Of a stretch of DNA of 64,000 bases, positions 19,816-29,078 are shown piece after piece; position 1 is the first letter of the stretch, and every line of letters starts with the position of its first letter. Both the position numbers and the translations under genes were made by a program. The notes beneath the pieces are model-generated. The model was not told the origin of the DNA, did not search any database, and saw nothing but the letters and a program-made list of their open reading frames with translations. The stretch comes from Bubalus kerabau (lineage: Eukaryota > Chordata > Mammalia > Artiodactyla > Bovidae): NCBI RefSeq assembly GCF_029407905.1, contig NC_073628.1, positions 17,017,501 to 17,081,500 of the forward strand, read 5' to 3'.

Positions 19816-21471
19816 ACCAGAGAGTGAAAATACATGACAATCTAATAGCATCTGATAATCACCGAATACTGAATGCATATGCCCAACTTAGGAGACATTT
19901 GATAACTCATAAGTGAGAAAATTGCCCTACTCCTGTGTTATTGGGTATCCTTGCCAAATGGATATGAACAGCACAAGAGATCCAAGACAATTATACAGTT
20001 CAAGCATCTTCTGTATTTGTGCTGTGGTAGATGGTGGCAGGAGGGTTACAAACCAGCTTTATTGTTCTGTATGTCACCAGGTAGGAGCTCTGATTTTTCA
20101 ATAATTAAAAAAATTTTTCCTTTTGTTCAGCAGCAGCTGGCTGTGTGCAGGCACTTAGAATAATGTGATGCAAGTGTGTGTGTGTGCATCGGATAGGGGG
20201 TGTCATTTGCTAGTTTTAATTGGTAGATTCAACATCTTCCACTAACAGTGCAGAAGCCACTGGCTGAGATGTTACCATGGTAAATCAAACCCTGGTGTTT
20301 GATTGGTCGTTTTCTGAAGCAGGTACAATCGTTTTCATCAACTCCAGGAAAGTTGAGGCCATCTGGGTTTGCCTCACCTGGAAGTAATTTACCACCCCAG
20401 GTGCAAAAAAAAAAAATTACCCTGAGGTCAGTAACACTGAACCTAGCTCAAGATGTTCCAGCAGCGCATGAAAGAGGAACAGTGTCACATAGTAATTTTT
20501 ATCTGTTTGTGTTTACATTTTTGAGCTGGGAAAAGTGAGGGGCTAATCATGAAAAACAGAGCCAAGAATAGACTTGGCAGATGCTAACCCAGTTCATTCC
20601 AAACAGCAGAGCAAAAGCCTTCAATCTCATTCTATAGCAACTATTTTAGTGGTCCTGTTCTGAATGTCTAATAAATGGTTTTTTTTAAGCCAACTTTCAT
20701 AGGAATCAAGTATCTCATGAATATGACTGAAGAACAGGGTGTGATTTGAAGGAGTAAAGAGTGAACTGGATGCACATGCAATGAGGGACATCTTTCAAAA
20801 AGGCTTTCCCCTCCAGAAGTGTGTTTAGGACATATGTATATATTTTACACAGCAGCTTAATATTTTAGATAGTCTTGAGGTCACATACAATGTAACCAGC
20901 CCTCACCCAAATTTAGAGGGTGAGACAACTGCAGATTATTAGTTCTTTGGAATCCTTAGAAGGATTTATTTGGCTCATGTGACATTGATTTGTTTTGGCT
21001 GCACTTGAAATGTGTGGTCTTTGCAAGTCAATAGAAATGAAGTCCTTTATTGAGAAAGAAACTCCATGGAGTGAATTACACAAAGAAACTGAAGGCCAAG
21101 GCTCTCAGTCTCTTGTGCATTTGTGAGAAGGCAAGGCCAGGGAGAAGGGGTTGGAGGATGGAGGAGGGTGATGAGTCGGGGTTGGGGGATTGTGGGGGAG
21201 CGACGAGTGTGAGTTGGAAGGTCCATTTACAGGGAAGTCATAGGAAGCATGTTTTGGAAGCTGGAGTAATGAAATGTGTGGTCAGCAGGAGCCTAGGAGA
21301 AGAGGAGACAGAAGACCACAGTGAACCCCTAATTCTTCCAGGAATGCCATCATCCTGAGGGCTGGGAATGCAAAAGCCCTGCAGAGTCATTTCGTAAGAT
21401 GCCTCTATTTATTAAAGAGGCGGGTGGAGGGTCACAGAGCAGCTGAGGGAAGAACTGATAAGAAGTGACGT
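19816..21471. other. Unassigned unique sequence
   Basis: About 1.65 kb with a TG run near 20174-20186 and an A-run near 20406-20417. No young element and no credible exon. The GA-rich part near 21120-21200 gives a 102-codon chance frame. Confidence 0.45.
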
Positions 21472-22200
21472 GGGTGGATCTAGAGTCTGTCATACAGAGT
21501 GAAGGAAGTCAGAAAGAGGAAAACAGATATCACATATTAACGCATATATGTGGAATCTAGAAAAATGCTACTGATGAACCTATTTGCAGGGCAGGAATAG
21601 AGGCACAGACATAGAGAACAGACTTTGGACACAGTAGGATAGGAGAGGGTGGGACAAATTGGGAGACTGAGGTTGACATATATACACCACCAGGTATAAA
21701 ATAGATAGCTAGTGGGAAGCTGCTGTGTAGCACAGGGGGCTCAGCGTGGTGCTCTGTGATAACCTAGAGGGGTGGGATGTTGGGTGGAGGTGGGGAGGCT
21801 CTAGAGGGAAGAGATGAATGTATACATAGAGCTGTTTCACACTGTACAGCAGGAACTAATATCACACTGTAAAGCACCTGCTGCTGCTGCTGCTGCTGCT
21901 GCTAAGTCACTTCAGTCATGTCCAACTCTGTGCGACCCCATAGACGGCAGCCCACTAGGCTCCTCTGTCCCTGGGATTCTCCAGGCAAGAATATTGGAGT
22001 GGGTTGCCATTTCCTTCTCCAATGCATGAAAGTGAAAAGTGAAAGTGAAGTCACTCAGTCGTGCCCGACTCTTAGCGACCCCACGGACTGGAGCCTACCA
22101 AGCTCCTCCATCCATGGGATTTTCCAGGCAAGAGTACTGGAGTGGGGTGCCATTGCCTTCTCCGGTAAAGTACCTATACCTCAATAAATAAAAAAAGAAA
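21472..22200 (+). mobile_element. L1 3' end, interrupted by Bov-A2
   Basis: A longer L1 tail: TAGAGTCTGTCATACAGAGTGAAG, TATCACATATTAACGCATATATGTGGAATCTAG, ACATATATACACCACCAGG, TAGCTAGTGGGAAGCTGCTG, AACCTAGAGGGGTGGGATG and GTACAGCAGGAACTAATA. After a SINE it resumes at 22166 with TAAAGTACCTATACCTCAATAAATAAAAAAAG. The first ~120 bases correspond to the last ORF2 codons, but no open frame survives. Confidence 0.92.
21880..22165 (-). mobile_element. Bov-A2 SINE inside L1
   Basis: Begins with an eight-unit (CTG)n run (complement of the AGC tail), contains both monomers and the GAAAGTGAAAAGTGAAAGTGAA linker, and ends GCCATTGCCTTCTCC. Target duplication TAAAGCACCT (21870-21879) and TAAAGTACCT (22166-22175), one mismatch, lies in the host L1. 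Confidence 0.95.
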
Positions 22201-22890
22201 CGGTCAAGCAGAGTGAAACCCAGTTTCACAGACAGCACCAGCTTCAGGAATCTACCAATTCAGCAGGACCCAATTCGTTCATGGAATCAGGTTTCTCCCC
22301 ACCCCCTCCATGAACTGATGTTCAGTTATTTCAGAGCCTTCAGACTTCAGTGGCTGGAGATGAATCCAGCATTGCGAGGAGCCAGATGGATCTCTGATCA
22401 TCCATGTTCTCTTTGATCCTCGACTCTGTGTCTTAGAGGCCATAACAGGTGAAGGAGGAAGGTACAGTTCATCCCTCTGCCTCCTGGGGCTTTGGCTGCA
22501 GTGGAAACACAGTGAGATGTGCTCTTAGTGAGTCAGCCTCCACTTGACCTTCTCCACACAAAGGAGACAAACACAGTGCTTGCCATAAGCTGGCCCCTTT
22601 CAGCATCTTCCCCACTTAATCTGCTGGTCCTGTCCCCAGAGTCAGACCCAGTGAGAACCCACTTAGCTTGGCCGAAGAAGCAGTAAGTTTAGGGAGCAGG
22701 ATGTTCTGTCCTGAGCATTGAGGGCACAGCCCGATTTGCTTTAAAAAGTGCAGGGGCAATTGAGCAGGGGCGGGGAGCGTGTGTTGAGAAAGACGGTAAG
22801 GATGAGGAGAGAAAAGGAGAAAGGAGGGTGGGTGACAGAGAAGGAGAGTGGGGAGAAAAAGGGAGAATTTAATGCCAAGAGTCAAACTTT
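22201..22890. other. Unassigned unique sequence
   Basis: No repeat family recognised. Purine-rich near 22795-22865, which produces opposing open frames of 68 and 135 codons. I do not consider them genes. Confidence 0.45.
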
Positions 22891-22894
22891 GGGA

Positions 22895-23014
22895 GTTGCA
22901 CATTCCTTTTTTTCCTCCTTTTTTGTCTGCACAACTTCCCTGACCAAGGATTGAACCTGGGCCCTCAGCAGTGAAAGCGCCCAGTCCTAACCACTGGACA
23001 TCCAGGGAATTCCC
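22895..23014 (-). mobile_element. CHR-type SINE, truncated
   Basis: The right end CACTGGACATCCAGGGAATTCCC is the complement of the CHR head, box B complement is CAAGGATTGAACCTGGGCCC, and the left side is a T-rich run. The body is short. Confidence 0.8.
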
Positions 23015-23094
23015 ATTACACACTATTTTAAAGAATCTGATAAAGATGATCTTTTTCTCCAGGAAACAAAGCCAGCTATGTGTCTCACGTTATG

Positions 23095-23226
23095 AGTTAC
23101 ATATATAAATATGTATAGATACATATAAATGCATATATAAAATCAGTTTAGCAAAGTTAGTTACATATATATGTCTGTCTGTCTGTCTATTAAACATATA
23201 TATATATATATATATATATAAATGTG
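23095..23226. repeat. AT-rich mixed microsatellite, left half
   Basis: ACATATATAAATATG-type sequence, (TCTG)n near 23173-23190 and (AT)n at about 23198-23220. A unit containing TTTAGCAAAGTTA, TACATATATATGT and CTGTCTGTCTAT is repeated to the right of the SINE that follows. Confidence 0.85.
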
Positions 23227-23440
23227 TCATGCTAAGTTGCTTCAATCGTGTCCAACTCTTTGCAACCCCCTGGACTGTAGCCTGACAGGCTCCTTTGTCC
23301 ATGGGATTCTCCAGCAAGAATACTGGAATGGGTTGCCATGCCCTTCTCCAGGGGCTCTTCTGACCCAGGGATTGAACCCGCGTCAATGTCTCCTGCATTG
23401 ACAGGCAGGTTCTTTACCACTAGCAGCACCTGGTAAGTCC
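23227..23440 (-). mobile_element. Bov-tA SINE in a microsatellite
   Basis: Minus-strand copy from CATGCTAAGTTGCTTCAATCG through GGGATTCTCCAGCAAG to the head complement CACCTGGTAAGTCCC. AAACATATATATA on both sides is compatible with a target duplication but lies in low-complexity DNA, so the exact ends are uncertain. Confidence 0.9.
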
Positions 23441-23520
23441 CACATAAACATATATATAACCACAATTTAGCAAAGTTACATATATATGTTTCTGTCTATC
23501 TGTCTGTCTATCTATATTTT
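23441..23520. repeat. AT-rich mixed microsatellite, right half
   Basis: Repeats the TTTAGCAAAGTTACATATATATGT / CTGTCTATCTGTCTGTCTAT unit of the left half with small differences, so the locus carries a local duplication of about 45 bp. Confidence 0.8.
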
Positions 23521-24535
23521 TTGCTAAGTTGCGGTTAGGTTATGCATGTGTTACCCAAATGGAAATGGGACACAGATATCTATCAACTACAGCCCTGAGT
23601 ATCTAAATTGTACAAGAGTGAAAGATGAGCAGAAACTCAGCCAAGACAAGTTCAAGGTGACTGTCAAGGAGTGAGGAGTTAGTGGTGTGGCTCCCACCAT
23701 GCAGTGCTTACTTTAAGGGAGAGGATTTGATGATACCGGTTTTGGATGATTTAAGATGAGCTTCACAAAGTCCCGGATAACACAGTGCATGAGACAAACC
23801 TGAAAATAGCCAGAGGAGCAGGCGGGGAAGATGAACAGATATTTGCTCTTTGAACCCCATGGTTCCCTTCCATTTCATCTTTCTTCAAACCAACATAGTT
23901 TCTTTTCCTAGGGAAGGCAGCTTAAGTGGCCACCACCTTAGATTATGGGTCAGGGCATCGTATCTCACTATTTCAGATGGATGAACATTTCATAAAAAAA
24001 CTGCATTTCAGTTGTTTTCCAGAACATGACTCATTGCCTGCGTATTTCTGCGTTTCTGCTTTGTGAAGTACAGTGTGATATTATGGATTTGCAGCCATCC
24101 CCTGCAAGGATGTGCCCCTGTGCTGAAATTCTAAGAGCATGTTTGTCTCCACTCTCAAAGGAACAGATTAGGGACTTGCATGTTGCTGCTGGCCTATCTG
24201 TGCCCAGAGTTATGGCTCTTGGAGCGACATATGCAGCTGGCTGTCCACATCATTAGGAATCATGAAAGGCAGGCTTTGTAAACATTGCATACATTCCCAG
24301 CCATTGAACACTGTGACATTTCATAATCAGCTCTCTCGGAAGAGATGCCAGGCTCAATGTCCCTTCTGGAGTAGCCTGGTGTAATTAGGCTGCCCCCAAC
24401 TCTTCACCAGCACGAACACGCCTGCCACATCTTTCTGCCGTTGAGTCATTACATGTGTGCGGTCACTTGTCTGCCTCCTCAAAAATTGTCTCAAATCAGC
24501 AAGCATGCTATTTGGAAATATGCTTCTTGTTCTGT
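23521..24535. other. Unique sequence, possible conserved noncoding block
   Basis: No repeat is evident over 1 kb. From about 23985 to 24470 the sequence is compositionally even, with GTAATTAGG at 24381-24389 and several TGCAAAT/TGACATTT-like words, a texture common in conserved noncoding DNA. No exon is supportable; the 76-codon frame at 24026 is unremarkable. Confidence 0.3.
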
Positions 24536-24539
24536 CTTA

Positions 24540-24840
24540 ATCAGGGCTTCATTATCTACCTCCCAGAACCTCTTGCAGCAGGGTCCAGACTGGCTCCCTT
24601 CTGACTGATCTTTCCACTACCAGACAGCCATCTGTCTGGAACACAGAAAAGGCTGTGCTATTCCATCCTTGAAAGCCTCTCCATGGATCCCAGCTCGTAT
24701 CGTCAAGTCCAGACCCCTGGTGTGTCATTCAGGGAGTTCACGTTCTGCTTTGAACGCAGGTTTCTAGCCTCATGGTGGAAGGGAAGCATCAGCTGTGTAG
24801 AGGGGAGTCCTGACGTTCTCTCTTACTTACTGTTACTGAA
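24540..24840 (+). mobile_element. Possible L2 relic
   Basis: Pyrimidine-rich L2-like wording (AGGGTCCAGACTGGCTCCC, TCTGGAACACAG, AAAGCCTCTCCATGGATCCCAG, TCAAGTCCAGACCCCTGG) fits the L2 body in order. Very diverged. Confidence 0.35.
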
Positions 24841-24844
24841 TACT

Positions 24845-25055
24845 GAGTTAAGTTCAAGGAACTGTGCAGGTGTGTGGCAAATATTAGCTAATTGTCCTAA
24901 CAGCCAGGCAAGGCAGATGTCCTTACCTCTGTTGGTGAAACTGAACTCACAAAGGTTCAGTCACTTATCTGTGGACACACAGAGGCACTCCATTTGAACC
25001 CAACTCCGTCAGATGCCAGTGCTCTTCCTTTACCCACTGGGCTGTCCTGCCTTTC
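24845..25055 (-). mobile_element. MIR SINE relic, inverted
   Basis: TACTGAGTTAAGTTCAAGGAACTGTGCAGG, ATTAGCTAATTGTCCTAACAGCCAGGCAAGG, GGTGAAACTGAACTCACAAAGGTTCAGTCACTTATC, CCATTTGAACCCAACTCCGTC and CAGTGCTCTTCC form the complement of an almost complete MIR. Confidence 0.82.
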
Positions 25056-25212
25056 TTTGTCTCTCTCTCTGTGTTCCTGGGAAGTCTCTTTCTTTTCCCA
25101 ACATCAAGTTCAGGAATGGGGAGTAGGCCAGAAAACAACAACAACAAAAAAACAGTGGATTAGATCTTTTTATAGTTCTCCCATGTCTCTCATAAAGCAC
25201 GATTTGACTACC

Positions 25213-25307
25213 CTAGAGAATCCCAGGGACGGGGGAGCCTGGTGGGCTGCCGTCTATGGAGTCGCACAGAGTCGGACATGACTGACGCAACTTAGCAGCA
25301 GCAGCAG
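25213..25307 (+). mobile_element. 5'-truncated Bov-A monomer
   Basis: Starts at GAGAATCCCAGGGACGGGGG and ends with CTTAGCAGCAGCAGCAG. It is the second-monomer type (CTGCCGTCTATGGAGTCGC). Confidence 0.92.
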
Positions 25308-25329
25308 AACATCTCCAAGAGACTGCTTG

Positions 25330-25640
25330 CTGTAGCATCCTAATTTTAGCTCTTGGCTGGTTGTGGCCCTGCTGTACCACTTCTCAGAACCACAAATGTC
25401 ATGATTCTTCCATGTGGAGCATCGTCGTCTTCTCTACTTACCTGCGTCCTTTCTCCTGCTCGCGTCACACACCTTACTCTCTGTGAATCTTGTTGATGCA
25501 AAAACAGTCCAGGCTCTTCACATGTCATTTGCTTTATTGTTATCTGTATTGTTGCCAGTCCTGGGTTGGAGTTTTATGACTCTTCATCTTATAGAGCTTA
25601 TGAGCTCTTTCAAGGAAAGTCATATCTTTTTCACCTGATT
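25330..25640 (+). mobile_element. L2 3' end relic
   Basis: The end CTTATAGAGCTTATGAGCTCTTTCAAGGAAAGTCAT resembles the L2 'gagctccttgagggcagg' region. The upstream pyrimidine-rich 300 bases are consistent but diverged. Confidence 0.42.
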
Positions 25641-25644
25641 TTTA

Positions 25645-25850
25645 AAATATTAATATTTATTTATTTGGCTTTGCCAGGTCTTTGTTATAGCACGTGGGAT
25701 CTTCCATCCTCGTTGCTGTATGCGGGACTTTTAGTTGTGGAATGTGAACTCTTAGTTGAGGCATGTCCGATCTAGTTCCCTGACCAGGGATTGAACCCAG
25801 GCCTTCTGCATTGGGAGCATGGAGCTTAGCCAAATCACCAGAGAAGTCCC
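25645..25850 (-). mobile_element. CHR-type SINE
   Basis: T-rich left end, TTTATTTATTTGGCTTTGCC, ATAGCACGTGGGATCTTCC, GTGGAATGTGAACTCTTAG, CCTGACCAGGGATTGAACCCAGG (box B complement) and CACCAGAGAAGTCCC at the right end. Minus strand, nearly complete. Confidence 0.88.
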
Positions 25851-25865
25851 TCATCTTCATTTTTG

Positions 25866-26420
25866 ATAGAGTCTGTATTGGTTTCCTGTGGCTGCTATAA
25901 CAAATTACCACCATCTTGATGGGTTAGAACAACACAAATTTATTTTCTCACAGTTCTAGAGCCTAGAAGTTCAAAATCAGTTTTACTGGGCTGAAATGTG
26001 TTGGTAGGGCCACAACCCCTTCAGGGGCCATGAAGGGGAATCTGTTCCTGGTCTCTTCCAGTGTCTAGTGGCTGTCAGGAGTCCTGGGCTTGTAATTCAT
26101 CGCTCCAGCCTTCGAGGCCAGCATTTCTAACCTCTGCGCTCCATCTTCACTTGCCTTCTCTATGTGTATTCAAGTCTCCCCCTGCCTTCCTCTTGTAAGA
26201 ATGCACCCACTTAGGGCCACTGCATAATTCAGGATCATCTGCTCGTTAAGATCCTTAACATTTACATATGCAGAGACCTTTCATTTTCAAATTGTTTCCA
26301 TATGAACTTATGTACTCAGGCTCCAGGGCCAGGGCTGTAGATATCTTTGGAAGAGATTTTATAGTGTACTAGGGTTTGCTCATTCCTCCATAAAAATTTA
26401 TATCATTCCATGTGCACAAT
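25866..26420 (-). mobile_element. Ancient LTR-like repeat at left of MaLR-like composite
   Basis: GTTTCCTGTGGCTGCTATAACAAATTACC, AACACAAATTTATTTTCTCACAGTTCTAGAG and TCTTTGGAAGAGATTTTATAG are signature words of old mammalian retroviral-type LTRs read on the complement. It is followed by internal-type sequence. Subfamily is not assigned; no coding capacity. Confidence 0.5.
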
Positions 26421-27769
26421 ATCTTGACCCTGTCCTGAAACCCCCACATTTCTCAACCAGTTACAGCATCAACTCATGTAAAAGAAATCTCACCTAAATA
26501 TCATCAGCCCTCAAGGTCCCAACTTTCATCATCTAATCAGGTATGGGTGACAGTCTGGGGACAGTCCTCCTAAGACAAAATGCCGCTCCGTCTATGGGCC
26601 TGTGAAACTAAAGGGCATGGGGCCTGCTTCCAGAATGCAGTGGCAGGGCAGGCAGAGGGAAAGAGTTCTAGTAATACTCTTCTTCCTAATGAGAGAAGAA
26701 TGCAAGGAAGAAGAGGCCACCAGTCCTCAGCACCTTAAAAAGTCAATTATAGGGTACAAGGGCTGGGAATAATCCTCTGTGAGTTCTCTCTTCATCTCAT
26801 GGGCCCACAGTTCTGCCTTCTAACCCTGCATTTCTGGCTTTTGGACCCAAGTCTCAGCCCTCAGGGTCAACCTTTTTTTTGAGAGGCAGCACCCAGTTGT
26901 ACCTTAGTTTTAGCCACCTGGAAATCCCATCAACAGAGGAGCCTGGTGGGCTACAGTCCATGGGGTCGCAGAGAGTCGGACACGGCTAAATAACTAACAC
27001 TTCCACTTTCTCTTGCCTGTAGAATTTGCGGAGCCCAATGGTTTTCTTTTATTCTGTCACATCTTCACCATTTTCAGCCCAAGCTGGCAATAGTTCTGCT
27101 TAAAATTTTCTCAAAACTTTGTGGGTCTCTTATGAATATCATGGGAATTCATATCATTAGGCAGAAAGGTCTCCACTGAACTTTTTTATGTAACCCCTAT
27201 CTGTTTGTGGCTTCTGCTGATATGGCCAAATGGTCCCATCTGATATCTTTAGTGCTAATGAAATGTTGTCCACCCTTGTTTTTCTCTTTAGAGCATATTT
27301 TCCTGATTTTAGCATCTTTTGCAATTTAAATAAGCTAAAAATTTCCCAATTCACCCACTTTTTTTTTAAAACAGTTTTCCCCAATTTATATTTTTACCAT
27401 TATATTTTACTACAAGCAGGGAACGAAAGGTCGTGTGTCCCACCCTTTGCTTGACACTCTCCTCAGCTGAATTCCCAGTTCATAACTCACAACTTCAGCT
27501 TTCCAATCACTATAGGATACAATTCAATTATGTTTTCTACCTCTATATTGTGTGGGTCATCTTTCCTCCAGTTTCCAATAACATTTTACTCACTTGCTTC
27601 TGAGATCTCACCAAAAGTGTTTTTACTGTCCACATTTCTGACAGTAACCTGTTTAAGGAAATACAGCCTTTTTCTATTATGCACCTAACAATTCTTACAG
27701 ACTACCCATTATCCAAGTCCAAAGCCACTTCCACATTTTAAGGTATTCGTTCCGACAGCACCCAACTTC
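26421..27769 (-). mobile_element. MaLR-like internal region (old, decayed)
   Basis: CACCTAAATATCATCAGCCC, CATCTAATCAGGTATGGGTGACAG, GCCTGTGAAACTAAAGGGCA and, at the right end, CCAAGTCCAAAGCCACTTCCACATTTTAAGGTA followed by AGCACCCAACTTCTTGGTA fit the internal part of mammalian ERVL-MaLR elements read on the complement. These elements carry no working gag or pol here, and the stretch is stop-ridden. Confidence 0.5.
26918..27013 (+). mobile_element. 5'-truncated Bov-A in MaLR-like relic
   Basis: ACCTGGAAATCCCATCAACAGAGGAGCCTGGTGGGCTACAG through GTCGGACACGGCTAAATAACTAACACTTCCACTT. A young fragment inserted in the older internal region. Confidence 0.88.
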
Positions 27770-28070
27770 TTGGTATTAAAATCTGTCTTAGTGAAAGTTC
27801 AGAGAAACAGAAGCAGTAGGAACCGTGTACTAAAGGTCTTACTGTGGGAACTGACTTACATGATTGTGGGGCTGGCTAAGCAAGTCCAGAGTCCACAGGG
27901 CAGGTTATCAGGGCAGCTGAAGCCTCTAGTGGAGGTTGAAGCTGCTGTTCATGGTGGGACTTCTCCTGCCCAGAGGTCTACTTCTGTCCTTATGGCCTTC
28001 TAGCTGATCTGGGTGAGGCCTGTCCCGATTATCTAGGACCATTTACTTGAAGTCAGCTGAGGGTGAATAT
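27770..28070 (-). mobile_element. Ancient LTR-like repeat at right of MaLR-like composite
   Basis: AGTTCAGAGAAACAGAAGCAGTAGGAACC, GAACTGACTTACATGATTGTGGGGCTGGC, CAGTCCACAGGGCAGG-like words and CTGGGTGAGGCCTGTCC place it in the same broad class as the repeat at 1371-1806. It differs from the left-hand LTR-like piece, so the composite is not a simple LTR-internal-LTR unit. Confidence 0.45.
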
Positions 28071-28194
28071 TAATCACAGATTAAAATAAAACACTATGTT
28101 AGTGGACTATTGTCTTCATACCAGTGAGGAAGTCATTTGGTGAAAGTCCAAGACCATTCAAGACTCATTAAAATCCATTAGACACCTAGAGACT

Positions 28195-28870
28195 GTCATA
28201 CTGATGAAGTAAGTTGGACAGAGAAGGAGAAATGTCCTATGACATCCTTTATATGTGGAATCTAAAAAGAAATGATACAAATGAACTATATTAAAAAAAA
28301 CAGAAGCAGACTCACAGACGTAGGGAACAAACTCAGGGTTGCTGCTGCTGCTGCTACTGCTAAGTCGCTTCAGTCGTGTCTGACTCTGTGTGACCCCATA
28401 GACGGCAGCCCACCAGGCTTCCCGTCCCTGGGATTCTCCAGGCAAGAACACTGGAGTGGGTTCCCATTTCCTTCTCCAATACATGAAAGTGAAAAGTGAA
28501 AGGGAAGTCGCTCAGTCGTGTCCGACTGGAGCGACCCCATGGACTGCAGCCTACCAGGCTCCTCCGTCCATGGGATTTTCTAGGCAAAAGTACTGGAGTG
28601 GGGTGCCACTGCCTTCTCTGAACTCAGGGTTACCAGGGGGAAAAGATGAGGGGAAGGGATCCTTAGAGAGTTTGGGATATGCATGTACACTCTGCTGTAT
28701 TTTAAATGGGTAATCTTCTGTATAGCATAGGGAACTCTGCTCAGTGTGATGTGGCAGCCTGGATGGGAAGGGAATTTGGGGAAGAATGGATACCTGTATA
28801 TGTATGGCTGAATCCCTTTGCTGTGTTGTTAATCACCTATATCCAAATATAAAATTTAATAAATAAATAA
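28195..28870 (+). mobile_element. L1 3' end, interrupted by Bov-A2
   Basis: ACATCCTTTATATGTGGAATCTAAAAAGAAATGATACAAATGAAC, CAGAAGCAGACTCACAGAC, then after a SINE TACCAGGGGGAAAAGATGAGGGGAAGGG, TATAGCATAGGGAACTCTGC, and GCTGTGTTGTTAATCACCTATATCCAAATATAAAATTTAATAAATAAATAA. It is a different L1 subfamily tail from those at 3.9, 17.9 and 21.5 kb. Confidence 0.92.
28341..28620 (-). mobile_element. Bov-A2 SINE inside L1
   Basis: (GCTGCT)n start, two monomers with the GAAAGTGAAAAGTGAAAGGGAA linker, and a GCCACTGCCTTCTCT end. Exact 11-bp target duplication AACTCAGGGTT at 28330-28340 and 28621-28631 within the L1. Confidence 0.96.
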
Positions 28871-28879
28871 ACATCCATT

Positions 28880-29078
28880 GAAAGTGAAGGTGTTAGTCAT
28901 TCAGTCATGTCCGAGTCTTTGCAACCCCATGAACTGTAGCCCACCAGGCTCCTCAATCCATGGGATTATCCAGTAGGTAGCCATTCCCTTCTCTAGGGGA
29001 TCTTTCTGACCCAAGGATTGAACCTGGGCCTCCTGCATTGGCAGGCAGATTCTTTAGTTTGAGCCACCATGGAAGCCA
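28880..29078 (-). mobile_element. Bov-tA SINE
   Basis: GTTAGTCATTCAGTCATGTCCGAG to CAATCCATGGGATTATCCAG and the head complement TTTGAGCCACCATGGAAGCC. Follows directly on the L1 A-rich tail, a common landing site. Confidence 0.93.
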
